Under the pieces are notes generated by a model. It saw only the letters and a program-made list of their open reading frames with translations, was not told where the DNA came from and did not search any database. Shown here piece after piece: positions 35,148 to 44,870 of a DNA stretch of 64,000 nucleotides (position 1 is its first letter; every line of letters begins with the position of its first letter). The stretch is from assembly GCA_963543695.1 (NCBI GenBank), contig CAUUCF010000004.1, positions 1-64,000 of the forward strand, in the 5' to 3' direction. Source of the stretch: CAUUCF01 sp963543695. Lineage in GTDB: Bacteria; Pseudomonadota; Gammaproteobacteria; UBA9339. Both the position numbers and the translations under genes were made by a program.

Positions 35148-37538
35148 ATGCAAACTGATGAAGTTATAGATCATCAAAGAGAACATTTGATTGATGCTTT
35201 AAGTAATGTCGGTATTAAAATTGGTTTTAATACAAAAGAACGCATTTTGTATTTGAATAATTTTGTAATTCATTATTTAAGCAATACCTCGGTAGTACAA
35301 AGTTTAAATGCTATCTTTTTAAAATTCGAATATTATTTCCATAGCGATAACGAAGCTCCTCTGATCTTTGATGTCGGAGGAGAAGTAGGTATTAGCATGT
35401 TTTTTTTCAAATGTATATACCCTAAAGCGAGAATTGTCGTTTTTGAACCACATCCGCTAGCTTATCGTGTTTTGGAACATAACGTAGCAATTAATCATCT
35501 TGAAGGGGTTACTCTATTTAACCTCGCCGTAACGAATCGAAAAGAAAGCGTTTTCCTCTATGGAGAAATGAGCGATATTAAAGGTAACTGTAATACTTTT
35601 GGTTCTTCTATTGTTGAAACTTGGGGTCATCAACACAGTTTGTGTACTAAAACGTTAGTTCATTCAGATAAATTATCTAATTATATTCACGAAGACGTTG
35701 ATTTTTTAAAATTAGACATTGAAGGTGCAGAATATGAAGTAGTAGATGATTTACAACAAAATAATAAATTTAAGTATATTAAAAACTTATACGTTGAAAT
35801 TCATCAATGGGATAGACATAGTAATTTAAAAAACAAGTTAATTCAAACTTTAGAAAACGTGAATTTCGGGGATGTTTCAATTAAACAAGATTCGATTGAA
35901 TTACATTGTCCGGTATTTAATCGAGAATGGATTGTAAAAAATAACATTAAATTGTCGTCTTTTAAAGGGTATTCAAAAAAAGAAGTTACCGTTAGTACTT
36001 CTGATTTTAGTATTTTAAATAAACTATTTTATCTCAACCAAAATGAACTATTAAACGAAATTGAATTATATAAAAATATCATAGACAGTATTCCAGCAGG
36101 AGTTTATTGGAAAAATTTAGATTATATCTATATAGGCAGTAATAAATATACTAAAGATTTTTATAATAAATATTTTTCTATTCCGGATAATTCTATTATC
36201 GGCAAAAAAGATAGCGAATTATATCCTGAACATTTAGCAAGTGGTTTCTACGTTAACGATAAAAAAGCTACCCAATATAAACAAGAAGTAAGAGAAGAAA
36301 TTAAATTAGGTGAACACAAAGATATGATGTACCAAATTTCTTCTAAAAAACCTTTATACGATAAAAAAGGTAACGTTGTTGGTTTAATCGGGGTTACTTT
36401 AGATATCACTGATCGCTACCAGCGTTTGGAATTAGAAAAAATTAATAACGAACAAAAAAATAAATTAGCAGAGCAATATCGTATCCAAGAAATGATTAGA
36501 CGTCTGGCTCATGATATTCGTTCTCCGTTAACTAGTTTATTATTAGCCATCGAAAATTGTTCTCCTTATTTACCAGATAGTGAACAATTGTTAATTCAAA
36601 AAATTACTCGAGAAATCGGTAATTTAGCAAACGGAATTTTAAAGAGTTATTCGCAAAATAAAGAACCAGCTTCTTTAATTAATAACCTGTTTATCTTAGC
36701 GTTATTAATCGAAGATTGGTATTCTGAAGTAATTTATCAGTATAGTAATTCTGCCATAGAGTTTAATTTAACGATTGACCCTAGTACTTTTAAATGCTTT
36801 ATCGAAGGGAATAAGTCGATGTTAAGACGTTCTTTTTTTAACTTAGTGAATAATGCGGTGGAAGCTATAGGTATTAATAATTCAGGAAAATTAGATATAG
36901 CGGTTCGCAATTTAGATGAGCAAATCGAATTACGAATTATTGATACAGGTGGAGGGATAGATGAAGCCACGAAAAATTCTATTCAAAATTTACAGCAAAT
37001 TTCTTCGAAGAAGAAAAACGGTAATGGTTTAGGATTATTACAAGTATATGAGATGATTAAAAATTATCATGCGACCATTAATCTCGAGAACAATAAAGAA
37101 TTTAATGGTTTAGAAATCGATATTAAATTTAATAAAGTATCGGTACCGCATTGGTTAATTTCTTCTATCCATATTAAACCAGATAACTTTTTAGTTATTG
37201 TTTCTAAAAACCGTGAAATCTTCAATGCTTGGAATTACCAACTTAAACAAAAAGGATTTAATGTTAATGAACGTTTGAAACATTTCTACGATTTACAAGA
37301 TGCTATTGAATACATTACTTCTTGCACGATGCCTTTTCAACATAATACTTTACTTTTTACTGAAAGTAGCTTTCCATCTGGAGACGGACGTAATAAGTTT
37401 GATTTAATTGGTTATAGTCACCTGTGTTATCAACATTACATCATTTCTAGTCTGGATAGTAATAGTTTGAAAGCGGAAAATATTTCCAGTTTAGTCATCG
37501 CTAGAGAAATCGCTGAACAAATACATTTTGATTTTTAA
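35148..37538 (+). CDS. FkbM methyltransferase fused to PAS-sensor histidine kinase with receiver-like tail
   Basis: A 796-residue fusion. Residues 1-290 are an FkbM methyltransferase (D75-VGGEVG, F99-EPHPLAY, LKLD190-IEGAE). A PAS domain follows (about 307-427; IPAGVYWKNLDYIYIGSNK, IGLIGVTLDITDRYQR region). The dimerisation/H-box comes next (H455 in RLAHDIRSPL), then a HATPase domain with N-box NLVNNAVEAI near 565, D599-TGGG and G625-NGLGL. A last 120 residues (NFLVIVSKNREIFNAWNYQLKQ onward) look like a degenerate receiver without a clear phospho-acceptor Asp. No membrane segment is seen, so it should be cytoplasmic. No response regulator with a DNA-binding domain adjoins. SD GCGAGGA precedes the start. 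Confidence 0.85.
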   Translation: MQTDEVIDHQREHLIDALSNVGIKIGFNTKERILYLNNFVIHYLSNTSVVQSLNAIFLKFEYYFHSDNEAPLIFDVGGEVGISMFFFKCIYPKARIVVFEPHPLAYRVLEHNVAINHLEGVTLFNLAVTNRKESVFLYGEMSDIKGNCNTFGSSIVETWGHQHSLCTKTLVHSDKLSNYIHEDVDFLKLDIEGAEYEVVDDLQQNNKFKYIKNLYVEIHQWDRHSNLKNKLIQTLENVNFGDVSIKQDSIELHCPVFNREWIVKNNIKLSSFKGYSKKEVTVSTSDFSILNKLFYLNQNELLNEIELYKNIIDSIPAGVYWKNLDYIYIGSNKYTKDFYNKYFSIPDNSIIGKKDSELYPEHLASGFYVNDKKATQYKQEVREEIKLGEHKDMMYQISSKKPLYDKKGNVVGLIGVTLDITDRYQRLELEKINNEQKNKLAEQYRIQEMIRRLAHDIRSPLTSLLLAIENCSPYLPDSEQLLIQKITREIGNLANGILKSYSQNKEPASLINNLFILALLIEDWYSEVIYQYSNSAIEFNLTIDPSTFKCFIEGNKSMLRRSFFNLVNNAVEAIGINNSGKLDIAVRNLDEQIELRIIDTGGGIDEATKNSIQNLQQISSKKKNGNGLGLLQVYEMIKNYHATINLENNKEFNGLEIDIKFNKVSVPHWLISSIHIKPDNFLVIVSKNREIFNAWNYQLKQKGFNVNERLKHFYDLQDAIEYITSCTMPFQHNTLLFTESSFPSGDGRNKFDLIGYSHLCYQHYIISSLDSNSLKAENISSLVIAREIAEQIHFDF

Positions 37539-37607
37539 GGTTGTTTGTTTAGAACAAAAATTTATTATTAAGTTTTTATAGATAAGGTAACGAAGGGTAA
37601 TTTAGCC

Positions 37608-38873
37608 TTAGTTCCTTTCTGAAGAAACTGCTAGTTTAGCGTAGACTTTAGGGTAAATAAAACTGCTAATGCACATCAGGGTGCCTAAAATTACTAGAAA
37701 AGCTAATAGCAATAAAGGCGTGTTAAATCGACTAAAGGAAATGTTCATGACTAACGGCGTTATGGAAGCCGTAATAGAAGCTATGTTATGGATAAGACTA
37801 GTCCAAGTGTAAAGTACTTGGTAAGGATAAACGGTGGCAAAAAACTGCATATAACTAGCGGTGGCTAATGAAGTTACGCAGTTAGTATAAATAATAAAAA
37901 AAATTAATCCCCCTCTATAACGTAACGAAGCAAATACTAAAATAATCCCTAAGGTACCCAAACAACTGATCGTACGAACGATGTTAATTTTATTATAAAA
38001 ATCAGCCAGGTATCCACCTAACATTTTTAAACCAAACGCGAAAAGATATCCTAAAGCAATCATTAACAAAATCTGTGAAAAAGGCCAATGGTAATATTGG
38101 TTTAAATAAACAACAAATACGTTTTTTAAAATAGAAATAGTTGCAGGAAATAAATTGATAAATAATAAACACAACGATATTTTAATATATTTTTTCGAAG
38201 TCAGTAAATCTTGCCAACAAAATTGGTTTTTTACAGAAAACTTGGTCCGATCTACAATTAAATATTTACGTAAATAACCACAAATTAAAGATAATCCTCC
38301 TCCTATTAAAAAAGGAATTCTAAATCCCCAACTTAACATTTGTGCTTCGTTTAATAAGTGAGTTTCTAAACTAATCAAACTAATGCCCACCGCCATGCCT
38401 AAACTAGACATCGCCATCATCTTACCCACCGAACGTCCTAATTTTTGCTTTTCAGAATGTACCGATAAAACCGTTAAAGCTCCAGGGAATTCTGTACCAA
38501 AAGCGATAGACTGTACTAACCTTCCTAAACTAAATAAAATAGTTGCTAAAATACCCCATGATTTAGTAGACGGGATTGTTCCCATTGTTAAAGTTGCTAA
38601 AGCCATTGCTAAAATTGAATAAGAGAAGATTTTCTCTTTACCGTAACGATCTCCTAATAACGCTAAAATGACCCCTCCCAAACAACGCACACATTGCCCT
38701 AAGATAAAAACTAAAAAAGCAAAAAAGAGGCCATTTTCCCCCGGATAAAAATTAGCCCCGAGGTATTTAACTAACAAACTATAAATTGCAATATCATAAT
38801 ATTCTAAAACTGTCCCCCAACTAACCAAACGCAATAAAAGATGATTATTTTTGATTTGTAAAGACATAACCAT
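37608..38873 (-). CDS. MFS transporter, metabolite:H+ symporter (ProP-like) family
   Basis: A 421-residue transporter with about twelve membrane segments. The MHS-subfamily features are visible: the opening SWGTVLEYYDIAIYSLL, the loop GDRYGKEKIFSYS after helix 2, and GRLVQSIAFGTEFPGALTVL. Members include ProP, KgtP and SPBc-type carriers and many Legionellales nutrient importers. The substrate cannot be deduced. It converges on the methyltransferase-kinase gene with a 69-base gap. Confidence 0.85.
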   Translation of the reverse strand: MVMSLQIKNNHLLLRLVSWGTVLEYYDIAIYSLLVKYLGANFYPGENGLFFAFLVFILGQCVRCLGGVILALLGDRYGKEKIFSYSILAMALATLTMGTIPSTKSWGILATILFSLGRLVQSIAFGTEFPGALTVLSVHSEKQKLGRSVGKMMAMSSLGMAVGISLISLETHLLNEAQMLSWGFRIPFLIGGGLSLICGYLRKYLIVDRTKFSVKNQFCWQDLLTSKKYIKISLCLLFINLFPATISILKNVFVVYLNQYYHWPFSQILLMIALGYLFAFGLKMLGGYLADFYNKINIVRTISCLGTLGIILVFASLRYRGGLIFFIIYTNCVTSLATASYMQFFATVYPYQVLYTWTSLIHNIASITASITPLVMNISFSRFNTPLLLLAFLVILGTLMCISSFIYPKVYAKLAVSSERN

Positions 38874-38903
38874 ACCGAAAATAATATTGATTATTAACGC
38901 CGT

Positions 38904-40847
38904 TTATTTCTTTAAAGTTTCAACTTTTTCTTTAAGATCAAAACGAACATTTTTGTTTTCTTTTAATTTTTCTATGATTAGTAACGTATTTTGATAATAT
39001 TGCTGAATCCAATCTTTCGTTAATTTCAGTTCTGATGAATTGAAATCGCTGGCGTCTATTACGTTGCGGTATAATTCGATTATTTCGTTAATATATAAAT
39101 CTTGGTCTACCATTTTTGCGTAACGTTGCACTTTTAACCATTGATTTTTTAATTGTTGATTTAAAATAGCAAAATTAGGTACTTTAACGTTTTTAATAAT
39201 TATTTCTCGGCGTACCGTACAAGGGAATAAATCTAACATTTTTTTAGCTACGTCTTCTTCGTGAATGTTTAAAATAGCTTGTAAAATAGCAGGACAACTT
39301 AACTTAATCCCCTCGCCCACGTTAGTAACTAATAATTCATTTTCACGGATGATTTGATAATCAAAATTAACTTGATCAACTATTCGTGACTTTAACGGAG
39401 AAACCTTTAATTGTTTTCTCGCGTGTTTTTCTATTCCGTTATTACTAATGGCATTATAAAACCATTCGGCAATAGTTTCTAGAGAATATTGTAATTCTGC
39501 ACCGGTTAAGGCAAAAGCAGTTTCGTTTTGTAAATTTAAAAAACCTTTTTCCCAAATATCCCTTTCGTTTAAATTTATTTCTCGCTTCGAAGTAACTAAC
39601 GCACGTTGATAATCAACGGCAGGAATCCGTTCATAACTAGCTTTCTGATCAATAACCAAACCCCATTTACAAGCAATATCCGGAAAAACTAAACCTGCCA
39701 TGCTAACAAAATTAGTGGGATCGATCCAATAATGTTTACCCGAAGGAGTATTAACTTTAACGATCATATGGTTAAAAGCGCTTAAATCGGGCAATCTATT
39801 TTCGAAAGCAGCATTATATAAACCACGATGCACTAATACCAAATTCACTTGATAACCTAGTTGTTGCAAAATCGCTTGGGTTACTCTCGCAAAATCTTTA
39901 CAGTCTGCAACCCTATCTTCAGCTATTTTCTCTAAATCATGGGGGAAATAGCGACCGTTAATTGACCGCCAATCTCCTAAATAGCGTACTTTTTCGTTTA
40001 ATAACGAAGTAACCGTATTGATTTGTTTAATTTCGTTATCTTGTTCTTGCGCAAGTAAGGCGATATTTCGAAAAATAGCCGGTAAATTTTCCTTTGTCTG
40101 GATCAATTGGAGATTTTGATAATATTTTTCGCCTAAAGCCTGCCAATTTTCAACGGAAGAAACTGAAACCCACGTAAAAGATTTACTATCTAAAATGATG
40201 TTACCGATTTCTTGACTAATGGCTTGGTACAAAGGTCGTTTTAGTTCAAAGCTTAAAATTTGTTTTTTAGCGTTTGCTGTTTCAGAACGCTTTATTTTTA
40301 AACAATTTAACGGATCATTTACTTTAACTTGTAAAGGTAAAGCCGATTGGATCACTACTTTCGCTTTTTCTTCTAAACTAAAATAACCAAAATTAAAAAC
40401 TTGAGCGAAATAAGAGTCTAATAAATTCTTTTTACAAACTAAACGAGTCGTCAATTCAATTTGGTCTCCCACTTCCACATTAGGAAACGCTAAATAAACT
40501 TGATTTACTTGGTCAAAACCTGGACCGTTACTAGCTAAAGGTTTGTCTTCTATAAACTGATCGGATAATTCAATTATTTGACCATTACGTTTTTTTATTA
40601 AAGCTTTAGCGATTTTAAAGTTCTCATGGTCAGGATTATAATAAAAACGAAAATCTTTTTCTCGACCACGTTCGTTTAAAATACGAATTACTTTTTTAGT
40701 TTCACTAACAAAATTACCCCGGGCTTCAATTTGGATATTAATTTCTTTGTTAATTTTTTGTGGAGCATCTTTAATAGGCACCCAGCGAGCTTCCGTCGGA
40801 GATAATAACAGCATTAAACTAAATATAAAAGTTAAATATTTGGCCAT
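38904..40847 (-). CDS. Secreted DUF3857/transglutaminase-like protein
   Basis: A 647-residue periplasmic protein with a signal peptide (YLTFIFSLMLLLSPTEA, cleavage near residue 20). A DUF3857 beta-rich domain fills about residues 25-230. A transglutaminase-like papain-fold core follows (VADCKDFARVTQAILQQLGYQVNLVLVHRG with Cys, FNHMIVKVN with His, KHYWIDPTN with Asp), so the catalytic triad is intact. Such proteins are widespread in Bacteroidota and some Legionellales; their substrates are unknown. It lies four bases before birA's stop and is probably in one operon with it. Confidence 0.82.
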   Translation of the reverse strand: MAKYLTFIFSLMLLLSPTEARWVPIKDAPQKINKEINIQIEARGNFVSETKKVIRILNERGREKDFRFYYNPDHENFKIAKALIKKRNGQIIELSDQFIEDKPLASNGPGFDQVNQVYLAFPNVEVGDQIELTTRLVCKKNLLDSYFAQVFNFGYFSLEEKAKVVIQSALPLQVKVNDPLNCLKIKRSETANAKKQILSFELKRPLYQAISQEIGNIILDSKSFTWVSVSSVENWQALGEKYYQNLQLIQTKENLPAIFRNIALLAQEQDNEIKQINTVTSLLNEKVRYLGDWRSINGRYFPHDLEKIAEDRVADCKDFARVTQAILQQLGYQVNLVLVHRGLYNAAFENRLPDLSAFNHMIVKVNTPSGKHYWIDPTNFVSMAGLVFPDIACKWGLVIDQKASYERIPAVDYQRALVTSKREINLNERDIWEKGFLNLQNETAFALTGAELQYSLETIAEWFYNAISNNGIEKHARKQLKVSPLKSRIVDQVNFDYQIIRENELLVTNVGEGIKLSCPAILQAILNIHEEDVAKKMLDLFPCTVRREIIIKNVKVPNFAILNQQLKNQWLKVQRYAKMVDQDLYINEIIELYRNVIDASDFNSSELKLTKDWIQQYYQNTLLIIEKLKENKNVRFDLKEKVETLKK

Positions 40848-40851
40848 AATT

Positions 40852-41751
40852 TTACTCTAAAAAATTAACACTTAATGGTTTACATTTTATAATATCCGAA
40901 GCGGTTTTCAATAAAAAATTTCCATCATAATCGATACCATAACCAATTCCTTCGTACTGTTGATTTTTCCAAATGAGTCTAATACGCTTGTTATACCAAA
41001 AATCGTAACGACGATATTCTTGCAAAGAAAGTTTCTCTTTTAATTGTCGTTCTATACGCTTAAATAAATTCACTAAACATTCGTTTCTAGATATTTTATT
41101 AAATAAAATATTTTGTAAACCCGTAGCAGGTTGCGTGATTTTAAGTTCCCAACCGTTAGGTAAATACCAATTAATTCCTACTCCAACGGCTAATTGGTTA
41201 GGATAAATACTACTTCCTTCCGTTAAAATTCCGGCTATTTTTTTATTTTGAAAAATAACGTCGTTAGGCCATTTAATCATTAACGGTTTAAAACCAAGGC
41301 TACTAAAATAATTAACCATCGCTAATGCTACCTTTAAGCCAACGGTTTCTCCTTCTAAACAATGTTTAATCGCATGGTTAAAAGAAAAACAAATTCCTCC
41401 TCCTAACGGTGGAGAACACCATACTCTTCCTCTAGTACCGCGCCCTTTTAATTGGTATTCGGCTAAAACCAAAAAATCATTCATTTTAATTTTTGGTTTA
41501 CTTAAAAGTTTCCACAAATCATCGTTTGTCGAATTAGTAAATGCGTGAACTATCACTCGCCGATGCGTCAATTGGTTTTGTAAAAAAGCACTATTAAAAA
41601 ACGAAGCTTTATTTATTAACTGCCAACGATCTCCGCTTTTTTTTAAAAGAGCTCCTAACTGAATGAATGCTTTAAAGAGGGCTTCTTCATCAAGCATTCC
41701 TTCGCCGTTGATTAGTTGTTCCCAAGCAGCCTGCAATAATTCAATTTGCAT
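40852..41751 (-). CDS. birA: Biotin-protein ligase BirA
   Basis: Biotin protein ligase (299 residues) that attaches biotin to the acetyl-CoA carboxylase carrier protein. The biotinoyl-AMP loop GRGTRGRVWCSPPLGG, IKWPNDVIFQNKKIAGILTE and VGVGINW are present, with the C-terminal SH3-like domain. The N-terminal 60 residues sit where E. coli BirA has its winged helix, but the recognition-helix pattern (SRAAINKHI) is not visible. Repressor activity is therefore doubtful. It overlaps fmt by 11 bases. Confidence 0.93.
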   Translation of the reverse strand: MQIELLQAAWEQLINGEGMLDEEALFKAFIQLGALLKKSGDRWQLINKASFFNSAFLQNQLTHRRVIVHAFTNSTNDDLWKLLSKPKIKMNDFLVLAEYQLKGRGTRGRVWCSPPLGGGICFSFNHAIKHCLEGETVGLKVALAMVNYFSSLGFKPLMIKWPNDVIFQNKKIAGILTEGSSIYPNQLAVGVGINWYLPNGWELKITQPATGLQNILFNKISRNECLVNLFKRIERQLKEKLSLQEYRRYDFWYNKRIRLIWKNQQYEGIGYGIDYDGNFLLKTASDIIKCKPLSVNFLE

Positions 41752-42667
41752 CGAATTGTCCGATCGTTTTTCGATGGTTAATACCGTTAAGCCAGGCTTC
41801 AGCCGTAATAATTTTCCCTCCTTCAGGTTGCACTTTTAAGAGTTCTAAGTTAAAATCCGAAGTTCCTACTTTCAAACTATTCTTTAACCATTGAAAAACT
41901 CCTGGTTCACTAACTAATTTTTCTTTCGTTACTTTAGCTTCCCAAATACGTAAAATTTTGCCTCGAAATGAGGTAAAAGCTACCGGCCAAGGATTCATGG
42001 CTCTAATTTTTCGGTCGATTAACGTTACCGACTGATTCCAAGTTATTTTCCCCTCTTCTTTCGTTAGTTTATCCGCATAACAAGCTTCTCCCGTTTGTTT
42101 TTTTAACGTTAATTGATCTAATTGTTCTAGTACTTCTACAATTAATTTACTACCTAATATCCCTGCTTTAGATAACAAACTAGCTGACGTATCTTCGGGT
42201 AAAATAGGAAAGCGTACTTGTTTCCACAAATCCCCCGTATCCCAACCAGCATCCATCTGCATAATCGAGATTCCTGTTTCCAAATCACCGGCTAATAACG
42301 CTCGTTGCAAAGGAGCGGCTCCTCGCCAACGAGGTAATAACGAAGGATGTAAATTAATACATCCTTTTGCTGGTAACGTTAAAATATCTTCTGGAATTAA
42401 AAAACCACAGGCTACGTTGACTAAAACGTTAGCCGATAAAGTACGTAAATATTGGAAGGCTGCTGGCGTTTTTAAAGTTGATGGTTGGTAAACCGGAATA
42501 CCTAATTCTAATGCTGCCCGTTTAACCGGATTAAAGATAATTTTTTTTCCTCTTCCTTGTGGAATATCTGGTTTAGTAACGACGGATACAACCTGATGCT
42601 TTTTTTCAATTAATAAACGTAAAGTAGGTACCGCTATTTCCGGAGTACCCGCAAAAATGATCCGCAT
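41741..42667 (-). CDS. fmt: Methionyl-tRNA formyltransferase
   Basis: Fmt (308 residues) formylates initiator Met-tRNA using 10-formyltetrahydrofolate. Signatures: IIFAGTPEIAVPTL, the PQGRGKK loop, INLHPSLLPRWRGAAPLQRALLAGD with the catalytic Asn/His, and MDAGWDTGDL, then the C-terminal OB-fold. Its common partner def (peptide deformylase) is not adjacent. Fmt is homologous to the missing formyltransferase half of ArnA, but nothing here shows that it does that job. Confidence 0.95.
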   Translation of the reverse strand: MRIIFAGTPEIAVPTLRLLIEKKHQVVSVVTKPDIPQGRGKKIIFNPVKRAALELGIPVYQPSTLKTPAAFQYLRTLSANVLVNVACGFLIPEDILTLPAKGCINLHPSLLPRWRGAAPLQRALLAGDLETGISIMQMDAGWDTGDLWKQVRFPILPEDTSASLLSKAGILGSKLIVEVLEQLDQLTLKKQTGEACYADKLTKEEGKITWNQSVTLIDRKIRAMNPWPVAFTSFRGKILRIWEAKVTKEKLVSEPGVFQWLKNSLKVGTSDFNLELLKVQPEGGKIITAEAWLNGINHRKTIGQFDAN

Positions 42668-42721
42668 TATTATCTCCTTAAAAATTTATTCGTTAACTTA
42701 AAAGTATTTTAACAGATCAAT

Positions 42722-44866
42722 TTAAGTTTTCAATTCTTCATTCTGATTAGCATGAACGATTAATAAAACGTCTCTTTCTTTTAAGATCGTTCCTCCATCT
42801 GGATTCAAAATTTTCATCTGGTTTCGTTCTAAACCAACTATTTGTCCTTTAATGGTTTCTCTAACGATTAAATCGTTAATTTTACAATTAATTAAATTAC
42901 TATTTTCATCTAATAAAATCGTCTGCAGCACAAAATCATTACTAATCGATAAATCTCCTTCTAACGTTTTTCTAAAAGTTTTTACTTGCTCAACGTTTCC
43001 TAAAATAGTCAATAAGTCTCCTTTTTTTAAAACAAAGTCACCACGCGGTTTTTCAAATATTAAATGATCACGTTGTACTCCTGTCACTTCTAAACCGTAT
43101 TTATTACGAATCCTAAGAACCGCTAAACTTTTACCAACAAAATCCTGGTTTTCTACGTATACTTCTGCTAACGGAGCATCCATCAACTCTAATAGATCAA
43201 ACTTATGTTCTTGAACCCCGTTTTGGTTTAATTTTTGTTCGATTAAATTTAAAATTTTCTTTAACGTCTTCTTAAAAAGCATCAAAATCAACAGTAAACT
43301 ACCCGCAAAAATTAAGGCAAAATACCAATTCTCGAAAAAAGCAATACTGAAAAGAATTAAAGTAATAAATGCTAATGATATTCCGATAATTCTAGCAAAA
43401 ATTTGTTTATTTGAAGGTAAAAAAGAGTAATTGCTAATTAGATTCCAAATAAAAGGCCCAATTGAACACATGGCTAAAATCCAACTCAATAACTCTACGT
43501 TATAATTATTGAAAATATTAGCTAAACTCGGAAGCATCAAAAATTTAACGCTAATAAAAATGAACAAGATAGCTAAAATATTCATTAAGTACTTAAATAA
43601 TAACCTTCGGTATACGGCTTGTTCACGATAAGCTAAAAATTGATATATTTTATAGCTGTAGCTATCTAACTTCAATTGAAAATCTTCTGACCACCGTTTT
43701 TCTAGATAACTAATGATTTGATTAGTAGAATTAATTAAATAAGGAGTAATTATTGTGCTCAAGCACGCGATTCCTACTATCGTTTGGTACAATTTAGCGT
43801 CTGCTACTTTTAACGATACCCCTAACGATAAAATAATAAAAGAAAATTCTCCGATCGGAACCATACTGAAACTAACTCGTAAAGCATCCTTCCAACCACT
43901 ACCGGTTAAATAAGCTCCGATACTCGTGACCACAATCGCCGTTAAAACTAAAAAAATCGAACCTAATAAAATTAGGTGCCATTGTGTGATCATCCCTAAT
44001 AAATTAATGCCCATCCCCACGGAAACAAAAAAAATCGCGGCAAAAACATCTTTTAAAGGATTAATTAAACTTTTAATGCGATGAGCCAAATGAGCCGTTT
44101 CTGCTAAAATAGACCCCATCATAAAAGCCCCTAAAGCAGTAGAGTAATGGAAATACGCAAAAATGACCGATAACCCTAAACATAACGCAATAGAAACTAA
44201 AGTAATTGTTTCTTGGGTAACGTAATTAATAATTTTTCTAAAAAGGAAAGGAGTAACGTAATAACCGATAAAAAACCAACTACCGATTACTAACAACAAT
44301 TTTAAACCAGCTAAAATAATTCCGAACGAAAAAATATTTTGCGTTTCAACTACGGTAGTTAAAGCCGTTAACACTAAAACCGCCAATAAATCTTCTACGA
44401 TTAAAATACCGCATACCAGCCTAGCGAATTTTTTACGACGTAAATTTAGTTCTTCTAAAACTTTAAAAATAATAGTCGTGGAAGAAAAAGCTAAAGCTGC
44501 CCCAAAAAATAAACTACTGTACCTTCCCCAACCTAACCAAATACCTAAATAAAAACCAGCAGCAATTAAACCGCCACTTTTTATTCCCGCCGTAATAATG
44601 GCTGGTAAACCGATTTTTTTCAATTGGTGAAAACTAAATTCCAAACCAATACAAAACATTAAAAAAATAACCCCTAATTCCGATAAAGCATGTACCTGAT
44701 CAACGTTTTGAATACAAAAACCGTAAGTATAAGGTCCAAGGATAATTCCGGCAATTAAATAACCAATGACTATCGGCTGCTTAATTTTTTGAAATAAAAC
44801 AGCCAACCCACTGGTTACCAGAAAAAGCACCGATAAATCAAAAATGAGCGGAGGTAAACTTTCCAT
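42722..44866 (-). CDS. CPA2-type K+/H+ antiporter with two RCK_C domains
   Basis: A 714-residue membrane protein. About twelve helices form a CPA2 monovalent cation:proton antiporter (IVIGYLIAGIILGPYTYG, LSELGVIFLMFCIGLEFS, GAALAFSSTTIIFKVLEE, VEDLLAVLVL). A second hydrophobic block of about five helices follows at residues 415-530. Two TrkA_C/RCK_C domains finish the protein (about 565-640 and 645-712). There is no NAD-binding TrkA_N domain, unlike KefB/KefC. It resembles YbaL/KefB-like antiporters used for pH and K+ balance. Confidence 0.87.
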   Translation of the reverse strand: MESLPPLIFDLSVLFLVTSGLAVLFQKIKQPIVIGYLIAGIILGPYTYGFCIQNVDQVHALSELGVIFLMFCIGLEFSFHQLKKIGLPAIITAGIKSGGLIAAGFYLGIWLGWGRYSSLFFGAALAFSSTTIIFKVLEELNLRRKKFARLVCGILIVEDLLAVLVLTALTTVVETQNIFSFGIILAGLKLLLVIGSWFFIGYYVTPFLFRKIINYVTQETITLVSIALCLGLSVIFAYFHYSTALGAFMMGSILAETAHLAHRIKSLINPLKDVFAAIFFVSVGMGINLLGMITQWHLILLGSIFLVLTAIVVTSIGAYLTGSGWKDALRVSFSMVPIGEFSFIILSLGVSLKVADAKLYQTIVGIACLSTIITPYLINSTNQIISYLEKRWSEDFQLKLDSYSYKIYQFLAYREQAVYRRLLFKYLMNILAILFIFISVKFLMLPSLANIFNNYNVELLSWILAMCSIGPFIWNLISNYSFLPSNKQIFARIIGISLAFITLILFSIAFFENWYFALIFAGSLLLILMLFKKTLKKILNLIEQKLNQNGVQEHKFDLLELMDAPLAEVYVENQDFVGKSLAVLRIRNKYGLEVTGVQRDHLIFEKPRGDFVLKKGDLLTILGNVEQVKTFRKTLEGDLSISNDFVLQTILLDENSNLINCKINDLIVRETIKGQIVGLERNQMKILNPDGGTILKERDVLLIVHANQNEELKT

Positions 44867-44870
44867 CGGG

